Positions 9,186 through 16,562 of a DNA stretch of 64,000 bases are shown here, one piece after another. Within the stretch, counting starts at the first letter, position 1. Each line of letters opens with the position of its first letter. The stretch is from assembly GCF_014083945.1 (NCBI RefSeq), contig NZ_CP046444.1, positions 186,001 to 250,000 on the forward strand. Direction: 5' to 3'. The stretch comes from Granulicella sp. 5B5. Lineage in GTDB: Bacteria; Acidobacteriota; Terriglobia; Terriglobales; Acidobacteriaceae. The translations under genes and the position numbers were made by a program. Under the pieces are notes generated by a model. The model was not told the origin of the DNA, did not search any database, and was given only the letters and a program-made list of their open reading frames with translations.

Positions 9186-10265
9186 GTGCCGACTCCACGC
9201 AAACCCAGCAAGTCGAATGCTCGTTCAGCCCGTCCCGGCGCGCCCGCATCGCTGGCCACGCTCTCTGCGCATCTCGGTCTCTCCGCGGCCGCCATCTCCC
9301 GGGTGCTGAATGGCGTTCCCGCAGCCCGCTCTATTCCCAAAGCCACGCAGGACCGCATCTTCGCTGCCGCCAAAGAGTTCAACTACCGTCCCAACATTCT
9401 CGCCCGGAGTCTGCAGCGCGGCCACTCCATGACGGTGGGTGTCCTAATGCCCGAGGTCTCCGAAGGCTACGCTACCCTCGTCCTTGCGGGCATCGAGCAG
9501 GCGCTGCTCCAGGCGGGTTACTTCTACTTCCTCAACAGTCACCACCACCGCGCCGAGCTCATCGAGCGCTCCATGCGCATGTTTGAAGAGCGATCCGTAG
9601 ATGGGATGATCGCCATCGACACCGTGTTGCATGAGGTTTCGCATTTGCCTACCGTCACCGTCTCCTGCCCCCTGCAGCAGGACGATGTCACCAACATCAC
9701 CCTCAACCACCGCCGCGCCGCCGAGCTGGCCTTCGACCACCTCTCTGGTCTTGGACACACCAGCGTCGCCGTCATTAAGGGCCAGCAATTCAGTTCGGAT
9801 ACGGAGCCGCGCTGGCAGGCTATCCGCCATGCCGCCGCCAAAGCCCGCATCACGCTCGATACGAAACTCGTCGCGCAGCTCGAAGGCGACGCTCCGACCA
9901 GCGAGCCTGGTTACTTCGCAGCGCAGCGCCTGCTTGCCGCCAATACGCCTTTCAGCGCGCTCTTCACCTTCAACGATGTCTCCGCCATCGGCGCCATTCG
10001 CGCCCTCCGCGAGGCCGGCCTCCTCGTCCCGCAGGACGTCTCGGTCGTTGGCTTCGACGATGTGCAGTCGGCCGCCTTCCAGAACCCCGGCCTCACCACC
10101 GTGCGCCAGCCGCTCCGCACCATGGGCATCCTCGCCGCCGAATCCCTCGTCCACCAGATCGCCGCGCCAGCCGGCCACATCCCCGCCAAGCAGCTCATGG
10201 TCGACCCCGAACTCATCGTCCGCGAGTCCACCTGTCCGCCCCCCGCACGCAGGCAGCTACGCTAG
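9186..10265 (+). CDS. LacI-family transcriptional regulator
   Basis: 359 residues from a GTG start; no better ATG precedes the helix-turn-helix. The DNA-binding domain is LATLSAHLGLSAAAISRVLN (about residues 22-41), and the hinge helix follows around YRPNILARSLQRG. Residues about 80-345 form a periplasmic-binding-protein-like sugar sensor with VVGFDDVQ near residue 285. It is divergent from the TonB receptor/GH39/PF10091 genes, with a palindromic CAAACGTTTG between them, so it probably represses this carbohydrate locus until an oligosaccharide-derived effector binds. The effector is unknown. Confidence 0.92.
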   Translation: MPTPRKPSKSNARSARPGAPASLATLSAHLGLSAAAISRVLNGVPAARSIPKATQDRIFAAAKEFNYRPNILARSLQRGHSMTVGVLMPEVSEGYATLVLAGIEQALLQAGYFYFLNSHHHRAELIERSMRMFEERSVDGMIAIDTVLHEVSHLPTVTVSCPLQQDDVTNITLNHRRAAELAFDHLSGLGHTSVAVIKGQQFSSDTEPRWQAIRHAAAKARITLDTKLVAQLEGDAPTSEPGYFAAQRLLAANTPFSALFTFNDVSAIGAIRALREAGLLVPQDVSVVGFDDVQSAAFQNPGLTTVRQPLRTMGILAAESLVHQIAAPAGHIPAKQLMVDPELIVRESTCPPPARRQLR

Positions 10266-10290
10266 ACCACACTCGTACAATAGTTGCTGG

Positions 10291-10977
10291 ATGCCACCTT
10301 CGCTCGCCATCATCGCCGCGCTCCCACGCGAGATCGCCCTACTCGTCCGCGGTACAAAGCCCGACACACAGCTTCTCCGTCGCAACATCCATCTCTACAC
10401 GCTGCCCAACGTGATCGTCGTTGCCGCAGGCATGGGTGCTAACCGCGCCACACTCGCCGTCGAAGCCGCTCTCGCTGCCGCTCCCATCGCGACGCTCATC
10501 TCCACTGGCCTCGTCGGTGCCTGTACACCAGCACTGCGTCCCGGCGACGTCGCCGAAGCCGGCCTCATCATCGCCTCGAACACCGGCGAGCGCTTCGTTA
10601 CAGCCTCACCGCAATCGCCCACACTCGTTACCGCCGCCAGCATCGCCAGCATCGACGAGAAGCGCCGCCTCGCCGCCACCTACAATGCCGCGATGGTCGA
10701 CATGGAAGCTGCCACCGTCGCCCGCCTCGCTGCCGCGCACGGTCTGCGCCTCCGCGCGATCAAGGCTGTCTCCGACGCATATGACTTCGAACTCGCAGCA
10801 CTCAGCCGCTTCGCCACACCCGACGGCCAGTTCCGCACCGGCGCCTTCGCCCTCTACACCGCACTGCGTCCGCATCTCTGGTCTACTGCGGCGCACCTAG
10901 GCCGTAACAGCACGCTCGCTCTCAAAAACCTCCACACACGCCTGCTAGAGATCATCGCCGCTGAACCGGTATCCTAG
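10291..10977 (+). CDS. nucleoside phosphorylase-superfamily protein, possible HpnG
   Basis: 228 residues from the ATG at 10291. The fold is PNP_UDP_1: an N-terminal SLAIIAALPREIALL strand, VVAAGMGANRA, and the conserved VDMEAATVARLA whose Met-Glu contacts the ribose in this superfamily. HpnG removes adenine from adenosylhopane, the step after HpnH, and acidobacterial hopanoid loci often include such a gene. Here hpnH and hpnA lie 8 kb away on the same strand, separated by the carbohydrate locus. It could instead be a methylthioadenosine/SAH nucleosidase relative. The family is secure; the HpnG assignment is tentative. Confidence 0.75.
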   Translation: MPPSLAIIAALPREIALLVRGTKPDTQLLRRNIHLYTLPNVIVVAAGMGANRATLAVEAALAAAPIATLISTGLVGACTPALRPGDVAEAGLIIASNTGERFVTASPQSPTLVTAASIASIDEKRRLAATYNAAMVDMEAATVARLAAAHGLRLRAIKAVSDAYDFELAALSRFATPDGQFRTGAFALYTALRPHLWSTAAHLGRNSTLALKNLHTRLLEIIAAEPVS

Positions 10978-11006
10978 AAGGGAACGCAAGAAAGCTGAAG
11001 TATTCC

Positions 11007-12098
11007 ATGTCCGAACCGATCCCCAGCACCATGCAAGCCGCGGTCTACCGCAACATCGACACCGTCACCACTGAGACCACCGCTGTCCCCGCCATCGACT
11101 CCGGTGAGGTCCTCGTCCGCATCGACACCTGCGGCATCTGCGGCACTGATCTAAAAAAAATCCACACCGGCTCCCACTCCGCCCCGCGCGTCTTCGGGCA
11201 TGAGATGGCAGGCACCATCGCCGCCATCGGCTCAGGCGTCAAGGGTTTCGCCGTCGGAGACCGCGTCATGGCCTTCCACCACATCCCCTGCGGCCACTGC
11301 TTTTACTGCCGCAAGCAAACCTTCGCGCAGTGTGAGACCTACAAAAAAGTCGGCACCACCGCCGGCCTCGGCGAACCCGCGGGTGGCGGCTTCGCGCAGT
11401 ACATCCGCGTTATGGACTGGATTGTGGGCGATGGTGTGACACCCGCCGGCCTCATCCACATCCCCGACGACATCCCCTTCGAGCAGGCCGCCTTCATCGA
11501 GCCCGTCAACACCTGCTTCAAGGCCATCAAACTCCTCGACCTCCAGCCTGACGAGACGGTCCTCGTCATCGGGCAGGGAAGCATCGGCATCATCCTCGCC
11601 GCTCTGGCCGCCCAAACAGGTGCCACCGTTCTCACCTCCGACATGTACCCCGAGCGCCATGCCATCGCCGCACAGTTCGGCCTCAACCACCCACTCGACG
11701 CCCGCGGAGACGTCGTCGCCGCCTGCAAGTCCGCCACCGAAGGCCGCGGCGCCGACGTCGCCCTCGTAGCCGTCGGTGCCGACGCCCTCATCGCCACCGC
11801 GATGAACGCCATCCGCCCCGGCGGCCGCGTCATGCTCTTCGCCAGCACGCAGCACGGCACGGCCCCCTTCGACCCCGCCGCCGTCTGCATGGACGAGAAG
11901 ACACTCATGGGCTCCTACTCCGCTTCGGTCGCCATCCAGCAGGAGGGTATCGACCTCGTCTTCGAGGGCTACCGCAGCGGCAAGCTCGACCTCACCAAGC
12001 TCATCTCCCACCGCTTCCTACTCGATGAAGCCTCGGAGGCCGTCCACCTGGCCTCCAACCCGCAACCCGACTCGATGAAGATCGTCCTCAAACCCTGA
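11007..12098 (+). CDS. zinc-dependent medium-chain alcohol/polyol dehydrogenase
   Basis: 363 residues of the MDR superfamily. Catalytic zinc ligands are visible: Cys in CGICGTD (about residue 44), the GHE motif in FGHEMAG, and Glu in the IEPVNTC region. The structural zinc site CGHCFYCRKQTFAQC is complete, and the NAD(P) motif is VIGQGSIG. Closest in style to sorbitol or L-threonine dehydrogenases, so it probably oxidises a secondary alcohol or polyol. It begins 29 bases after the phosphorylase-like gene on the same strand. The substrate cannot be stated. Confidence 0.88.
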   Translation: MSEPIPSTMQAAVYRNIDTVTTETTAVPAIDSGEVLVRIDTCGICGTDLKKIHTGSHSAPRVFGHEMAGTIAAIGSGVKGFAVGDRVMAFHHIPCGHCFYCRKQTFAQCETYKKVGTTAGLGEPAGGGFAQYIRVMDWIVGDGVTPAGLIHIPDDIPFEQAAFIEPVNTCFKAIKLLDLQPDETVLVIGQGSIGIILAALAAQTGATVLTSDMYPERHAIAAQFGLNHPLDARGDVVAACKSATEGRGADVALVAVGADALIATAMNAIRPGGRVMLFASTQHGTAPFDPAAVCMDEKTLMGSYSASVAIQQEGIDLVFEGYRSGKLDLTKLISHRFLLDEASEAVHLASNPQPDSMKIVLKP

Positions 12099-12101
12099 GG
12101 T

Positions 12102-12323
12102 CTACCGCGACCGCCGGAGCACTACCACCCCACCCACAAACAGCATCATCCCCGCGCCCCCCAGCAGCAGAATCGCATGTCTGTAAGCGGCCTGCACGCT
12201 CGGCGGCGTAGCCCGCGTAGAGTCCAGGCATTGCGAGCACCCTTGCCCCAGCGCCTGCATGCTGAAGATAAACAGCACCAGCCCACTCAGCGTCAGCCAG
12301 CGCAAGAGAGAAGCGCGGCTCAC
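12102..12323 (-). CDS. small CxxC membrane protein at the end of the cytochrome oxidase operon
   Basis: 73 residues translated from a GTG that overlaps the coxC stop (GTGA, 12320-12323), so it is translationally coupled to coxC. Two hydrophobic segments are clear: LLRWLTLSGLVLFIFSMQAL (about residues 5-24) and AILLLGGAGMMLFVGGVVVL (about 49-68). Between them is a loop with GCSQC, a CxxC pair likely to face the periplasm. The sequence ends in a positively charged RRSR. I know of no named family. Its place after coxBAC suggests a small accessory subunit or a metal/thiol assembly factor of the oxidase. Confidence 0.7.
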   Translation of the reverse strand: MSRASLLRWLTLSGLVLFIFSMQALGQGCSQCLDSTRATPPSVQAAYRHAILLLGGAGMMLFVGGVVVLRRSR

Positions 12324-13102
12324 TGCCCAAACTCCAGCAGGATAAACAGGAACAGCCACAGCAGGCCCATCACGTGCCAGTACCACACCGTGCCGTCCAC
12401 CAGCACCTGCCGCGTCAGCATCGACCGCGACCGCCACAGCACCAGCAGCGCCCCTGCCAGCGCGCCGATCCCCAGAAACAGATGTACCGCGTGCGTCACG
12501 GTAATCAGGTAGAAGAAGTGGCTGCTCATGCTGGAGGCGAAGAACACATGCTGCGCCTGCAACTGCCTCCACGCAATCCACTGCCCGGCCAGGAACATCA
12601 TCCCCAGTACCAGCGTCGCCGCCAGCCACGCGCTCGCGCGATTCGACACCGGCCTGCCGAACCCGAACCACTCATCCATCGTCTTCTTCTCGTCGAACAT
12701 CCCCTGCCGCGCAATCTCGGCCGACACTGAACTCAGCAGCAGCACCGCCGTATTCAGCCACAGGATCGACGGGATCGCCGTCGGCAGCCACTCATTGATG
12801 TAGTGACTGTAGGCATCAAAGTGCCCGCTCTGCTTGTTCACAAAGAAGATGCTCACCAGCGCGACGAAGAACATCATGTCGCCGCCCAGCGCAAAGAACA
12901 GCCCTACCCGCGCCGACGACAGCCGTTCTCTCGGCCCGCGGTGCCCCTGCGGACGGTTGTTCCAGTTCTCGCCGTCGCCATTGCCACCCGTGCGCTTGTC
13001 CGTTGGCGGCTTCTGGCCGTTGCCGGTACCGCCAGCGCCCTCGTCGCCGTCATGGCGATCTCGTTTGCGGTCGATCTCCGGTGGTGTCAGGATGGTCGGC
13101 AT
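12320..13102 (-). CDS. ctaE: cytochrome c oxidase subunit III
   Basis: 260 residues. The first 60 or so are a hydrophilic, Gly/Asp/Arg-rich tail not found in classical subunit III, followed by five predicted membrane helices beginning at RVGLFFALGGDMMFFVALVSI. Conserved elements include the HFFYLITVTHAVHLFLG helix and the final DGTVWYWHVMGLLWLFLFILL, both standard for the family. It lies 33 bases after coxA, and its stop overlaps the start of the small CxxC protein. Subunit III stabilises subunit I and guides oxygen to the active site. Confidence 0.92.
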   Translation of the reverse strand: MPTILTPPEIDRKRDRHDGDEGAGGTGNGQKPPTDKRTGGNGDGENWNNRPQGHRGPRERLSSARVGLFFALGGDMMFFVALVSIFFVNKQSGHFDAYSHYINEWLPTAIPSILWLNTAVLLLSSVSAEIARQGMFDEKKTMDEWFGFGRPVSNRASAWLAATLVLGMMFLAGQWIAWRQLQAQHVFFASSMSSHFFYLITVTHAVHLFLGIGALAGALLVLWRSRSMLTRQVLVDGTVWYWHVMGLLWLFLFILLEFGQ

Positions 13103-13135
13103 AGGCGCCCCACAAATCGCGTCAATATCATCAGC

Positions 13136-14866
13136 TTACTCTGCTTCTCCCCGCAACGGAATGGGAATCCCGCTCACGGCCTCTGGCTCTGCCCACTGCG
13201 GCACAAATCCCTCGCCATCCTGTTCATAACAACATGGCTCTCGAACCACCCTTACCTTCGGCCCTTCGTCATCCATCGCCCCGGGCGCCCACTCCAGCGT
13301 CGTCGCTCCCCACGGGTTTTCCTCAGTCAGCTTCGGCCCGCGCGCCGTCCGCTGTATGTTCCAGAAGAACAGCACCTGCGCCGCAATCAGCACCACGGCC
13401 GAGTATGTAATATGCCGTTGCAGCGGCATCGTCAGCGCCAGCAGCCGCGCTCCCGGCCCGGCGATCCCGTTCAGCTGCGCATAGTGCCTCGGCTCGCCGC
13501 CCAGCCCCGTAATGTACATCGGCAGAAACGTCCCATACGCCGCCAGCAGCGTCAGCCAGAAGTGCCACCGCCCCAACCGCTCCGACAGCTGCCGCCGAAA
13601 TACCAGCGGATACCAGTAATGCACTGCGCAGAAGATCCCGAAGATCGCCGCCATCGACATGATCAGGTGAAAGTGCGCAATCACAAAGAATGTGTTGTGC
13701 AGGTACTCATCCAAAATCGGCTGAGCTAAAACTGGTCCGGTGAGGCCACCGGTAATAAAGAACGACACAAATCCCAGCGCATACAGCATGGGCGTTGCCA
13801 TCGGCTTTCGCTGGCCTCCCGGCGCACGCGACCCCCACGCCGTCACCAGCCAGCTCAGCACCTTCGCGCTTGACGGCAGCGCAATCGCCAGCGACGCCAC
13901 GCTGAACACCGTCCCTGCAAACGGATTCAACCCGGCCACAAACATATGGTGTCCCCACACCACAATCCCCAGCAGGCCAATCAGCAGCGTCGTCGCAATC
14001 ATCAGCCTGTACGCGAACACCCGCCGTCGCGCAAAGTTCGCAATCACCATCGACACCAGCCCCATCCCCGGCAATATCGCGATATACACCTCCGGATGCC
14101 CGAAGAACCAGAACAGGTGCAGCCACAGCAGCGGCGACCCGTCCCCGCGATGCTCGATCATCACCCCATTGATCCACTCCTGCCCCGGCACAAAGAACCC
14201 GCTATGCAGGTGCCGGTCGCAGAACAGCAGCACGAGCGCCGCCAGCAGCACACTGAACGCTGGCACGCTCAGCAGCGCCGCCGTAAACCACGCCCACACG
14301 GTCAGAGGCAACCGCTCCCACGTCATCCCCTCACACCGACGCTTCACAATCGTCGTCAGCGTAATCACTGCATTCATCGTCCCGGCCACGCAGAACAACG
14401 CGATGCTCGCCATCCACAGGTCCATCCCCGCGCCTTGGCCCGGCCCAGCCAGCGGGCTTTCGGACAGCGGCGGATACGCCGTCCAGCCGCCAATCGGCGC
14501 ACCTCCCGGCACAAAGAACGCCGCCAGCGCGGCCACCAGCGCCAGCCACATCGTCCACATCCCCAGCGCATTCAGCCGCGGAAACGCCATCCGCCGCGTC
14601 CCAATCTGCGCCGGCAGAATCAAGTTCCCAAACCCCGAGAGAGGCGCCACCGTCAGCACAAAGAACAGCATCAACGTGCCGTGCATCGTCACAATCGCCA
14701 GGTACTCCTCCGGCAGCACCGGCCCATGCAGCGGCAGTGACCAGTCCGGCCATGTTAAATGCAGCCGCATCACCAGCGACAGCAGCATCCCCACCGCCAC
14801 CGCCACCAGCGAGATCGCCACATATCCCAACCCAACATCCCGATGCCGCGTCGAAAACACCCTCAT
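13136..14866 (-). CDS. ctaD: cytochrome c oxidase subunit I (heme-copper oxidase, altered D-channel)
   Basis: 576 residues, about 12 membrane helices. Redox ligands are all present: heme a His in VTMHGTLM and in VIAHFHLIM, the CuB His with the Tyr crosslink in FGHPEVYI, and the HH pair in VWGHHMF. The K-channel Lys is in LPSSAKVLSW and the D-channel end Glu in GHPEV. The D-channel entry Asp, normally in a GAxDMAFPRxN motif, is replaced by Arg (GTRRMAFPRLN, residue 92), and the Mg-site His-Asp is His-Asn (LHNTFF). Its ATG overlaps the coxB stop (ATGA), showing tight coupling. It is a type A oxidase subunit with unusual proton-path residues. Confidence 0.93.
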   Translation of the reverse strand: MRVFSTRHRDVGLGYVAISLVAVAVGMLLSLVMRLHLTWPDWSLPLHGPVLPEEYLAIVTMHGTLMLFFVLTVAPLSGFGNLILPAQIGTRRMAFPRLNALGMWTMWLALVAALAAFFVPGGAPIGGWTAYPPLSESPLAGPGQGAGMDLWMASIALFCVAGTMNAVITLTTIVKRRCEGMTWERLPLTVWAWFTAALLSVPAFSVLLAALVLLFCDRHLHSGFFVPGQEWINGVMIEHRGDGSPLLWLHLFWFFGHPEVYIAILPGMGLVSMVIANFARRRVFAYRLMIATTLLIGLLGIVVWGHHMFVAGLNPFAGTVFSVASLAIALPSSAKVLSWLVTAWGSRAPGGQRKPMATPMLYALGFVSFFITGGLTGPVLAQPILDEYLHNTFFVIAHFHLIMSMAAIFGIFCAVHYWYPLVFRRQLSERLGRWHFWLTLLAAYGTFLPMYITGLGGEPRHYAQLNGIAGPGARLLALTMPLQRHITYSAVVLIAAQVLFFWNIQRTARGPKLTEENPWGATTLEWAPGAMDDEGPKVRVVREPCCYEQDGEGFVPQWAEPEAVSGIPIPLRGEAE

Positions 14867-15633
14867 CGCGACACCTCACTCTCGAACCGCGCCTTCGCCA
14901 GCTCACGCTGCGTCAGCCACGCATCGAACTCCTTCGCCGGCAGCACCCGCAGCACCGACTGCATCCGATAGTGCCCCAGCCCGCATACCTGCGTACACAA
15001 AATCGCGTACTCGCCCGGTACTGTCGGCGTGAAGTGGATATGCGCCGTTTGCCCCGGCACCGCATTCTGCTTCAGCCGCATCTCCGGCGCGGAAAACCCA
15101 TGGATTACATCCAGCGACCGCAGCGTCAGGTCCACCTCGCGCCCCGCCGGCAGCACCAGCTGGCTCGTCACAATGTCGTCCTTACCCTTCGGGTCCGTCG
15201 GGTCGATCCCCAGCGAATTGCCCTCCGCCGCCGATACCAGCGGCAGCTTCGTCCGCCCAAACGCCGCATCCACCCCCGGGTACCGGAAGTACCATGCAAA
15301 CTGCTCGCCCGTCACCTCCACCTGCATCGCCGCCGGGTCCGCGCCCACATAGCGTTGAGATGCCCAAAGCTGCTCGCTCTTCGTCGCCAGCCACGCAAAC
15401 AGCGCCGTCAACGCCAGCAGCGGCAGATACTCCAGCATCACCACCGGCAGCTTCGCCCGCCTGCGCCGCACCATCACCCCCACCAGCAGCAACCCATGGG
15501 CCAGCACCGCGAGCCCCAGCACGATCCAAAGGTTCAGCATCAGGTGAGCATCCAGCGCAGGCCCATGCAGCGCCGCATCGCGCGGCAAAAACCACCCCCA
15601 CCGCACCACATCACTTGTCTGCAAAGAAGCCAT
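14863..15633 (-). CDS. ctaC: cytochrome c oxidase subunit II
   Basis: 256 residues from the ATG at 15633; an upstream in-frame ATG at 15660 is possible but adds only a short non-conserved stretch. Two N-terminal membrane helices (LNLWIVLGLAVLAHGLLLVG, then LPLLALTALFAWLA) precede a periplasmic cupredoxin domain with the CuA site: His in VIHGFSAPEM and CTQVCGLGHYRM supplying two Cys, His and Met. The usual Glu between the cysteines (CxExC) is Gln here, tolerable because that ligand is a backbone carbonyl. First gene of coxBAC plus the small protein; it receives electrons from cytochrome c. Confidence 0.92.
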   Translation of the reverse strand: MASLQTSDVVRWGWFLPRDAALHGPALDAHLMLNLWIVLGLAVLAHGLLLVGVMVRRRRAKLPVVMLEYLPLLALTALFAWLATKSEQLWASQRYVGADPAAMQVEVTGEQFAWYFRYPGVDAAFGRTKLPLVSAAEGNSLGIDPTDPKGKDDIVTSQLVLPAGREVDLTLRSLDVIHGFSAPEMRLKQNAVPGQTAHIHFTPTVPGEYAILCTQVCGLGHYRMQSVLRVLPAKEFDAWLTQRELAKARFESEVSR

Positions 15634-15664
15634 CACCACAATTGTAGGCCGTGCACACACATAG

Positions 15665-15732
15665 GTAGCCTTGGGCTTTAGCCCAAGGTCTCATAGGCTG
15701 ATAAAAGAACGAAGGGGCATCAGCCCCGGTCC
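15665..15732 (+). repeat. two-hairpin dispersed repeat, copy E1 (overlaps the pdxT stop)
   Basis: Hairpin A is CCTTGGGCT/AGCCCAAGG (15669-15688), flanked by GTAG and TCTCATA. Hairpin B is GGGGC/GCCCC (15714-15727). The TGA of pdxT (15722-15720 on the minus strand) falls in the loop of hairpin B, so the repeat supplies the last codons and stop of pdxT. Compared with copy E2, the flanks are conserved while the stem bases change in a compensatory way. Confidence 0.75.
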
Positions 15733-16313
15733 TTGCTCGCCTTCACCATCTCCAGAAAATACGCATGCACTCGCGGATCTTCTGTTAGCTCCGGATGAAA
15801 CGTAGCTGCCAGCAGCCGCCCTTCGCGCACCAGCGTCGGATGCCCATCGCGCGCCGCCAGCACCTGAACGTCCTTGCCCACACGGCTGATCCTCGGCGCG
15901 CGGATAAACACCATCTCCAGCGGCCCGCCGGGCAGGGAAGTCTCCTCGTTCAAAATCACCGAGTCGTTCTGCCGCCCGTACGCATTTCGCTCCACCCCCA
16001 CATCCAGCACCGCGAACGACTTCTGCGGCGGGTTCGTCACCTCGTTCGCCAGCAGGATGCAACCCGCGCACGTCCCAAACACGGGATGCGTCTGCACAAA
16101 CTCATTCAGCGTGTCATAGAACCCCACCCGCTCCAGGTTCTTCAAAAACGTCGTGGACTCGCCCCCAGGGATCACCAGCCCATCCAGCCCGGCCAGCTCC
16201 TCCGGTTTGCGCACCAGGCGCACCTCTGCCCCCAACTCCTCCAGCCGCTTTGCATGGACGTCAAACGCCCCCTGCAGCGCCAGCACTCCGATCTTCACCG
16301 TGTCGTTCCTCAA
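15720..16313 (-). CDS. pdxT: PdxT, glutaminase subunit of pyridoxal 5'-phosphate synthase
   Basis: 197 residues of the class I glutamine amidotransferase fold. GVLALQGAF opens the protein, VIPGGEST contributes the oxyanion region, the nucleophile Cys is in FGTCAGCILLA (about residue 82), and the His/Glu pair is in TFHPELTEDPR near the C-terminus. It releases ammonia from glutamine and passes it to PdxS, whose gene lies 250 bases upstream on the same strand. Its final codons and stop are part of a dispersed repeat. Confidence 0.96.
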   Translation of the reverse strand: MRNDTVKIGVLALQGAFDVHAKRLEELGAEVRLVRKPEELAGLDGLVIPGGESTTFLKNLERVGFYDTLNEFVQTHPVFGTCAGCILLANEVTNPPQKSFAVLDVGVERNAYGRQNDSVILNEETSLPGGPLEMVFIRAPRISRVGKDVQVLAARDGHPTLVREGRLLAATFHPELTEDPRVHAYFLEMVKASKDRG

Positions 16314-16389
16314 TTGCCGTCAGCTCTCCCTTCGAGTAGTTTGTCAGCAAGCCCCTCATCACCGCCGCGCGCCCGAAAGGACATCGCCG

Positions 16390-16485
16390 ATGCAATCCGA
16401 GCACTCCTTGGCGCGCAGGCACCTCTTCATTCTAGGCTTCATCTGCCCCATCGTCCCCGTCATCTACCTCATCGTGCGCAAGTAG
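16390..16485 (+). CDS. possible 31-residue membrane peptide
   Basis: ATG to TAG encodes a short peptide with a basic N-terminal part (SLARRH) and one hydrophobic segment (LFILGFICPIVPVIYLIV) ending in RK. A GAAAGGA lies about 8 bases upstream of the ATG. It is on the strand opposite to pdxT and pdxS in their 249-base gap. Small single-helix proteins of this shape are common, but at this length the call rests only on composition and the ribosome-binding site. Confidence 0.35.
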   Translation: MQSEHSLARRHLFILGFICPIVPVIYLIVRK

Positions 16486-16511
16486 CACCACCGCGTTCCG
16501 AAGACCACAAA

Positions 16512-16542
16512 AGGCTCTGCAGCCTACCTCGCTGCAGAGCCT
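16512..16542 (-). terminator. terminator downstream of pdxS
   Basis: An 11-bp perfect stem, AGGCTCTGCAG (16512-16522) with CTGCAGAGCCT (16532-16542), has a 9-base loop. Read on the minus strand it follows the pdxS stop by about 20 bases and ends in TTTTG, as expected for an intrinsic terminator. It would separate pdxS from pdxT unless there is read-through. Confidence 0.7.
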
Positions 16543-16562
16543 CCGTTCCATTCGGAATGTTG

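Noticed and set aside
9631-10290. Long N-terminal extension of the phosphorylase-like gene
   Set aside because: The extension overlaps the lacI-type gene in another frame and is Ser/Pro/Arg rich. The family begins at the ATG at 10291.
13740-15032. 430-codon plus-strand frame opposite the cox genes
   Set aside because: Fully antisense to coxA and coxB, which are secure. No homology-like motifs.
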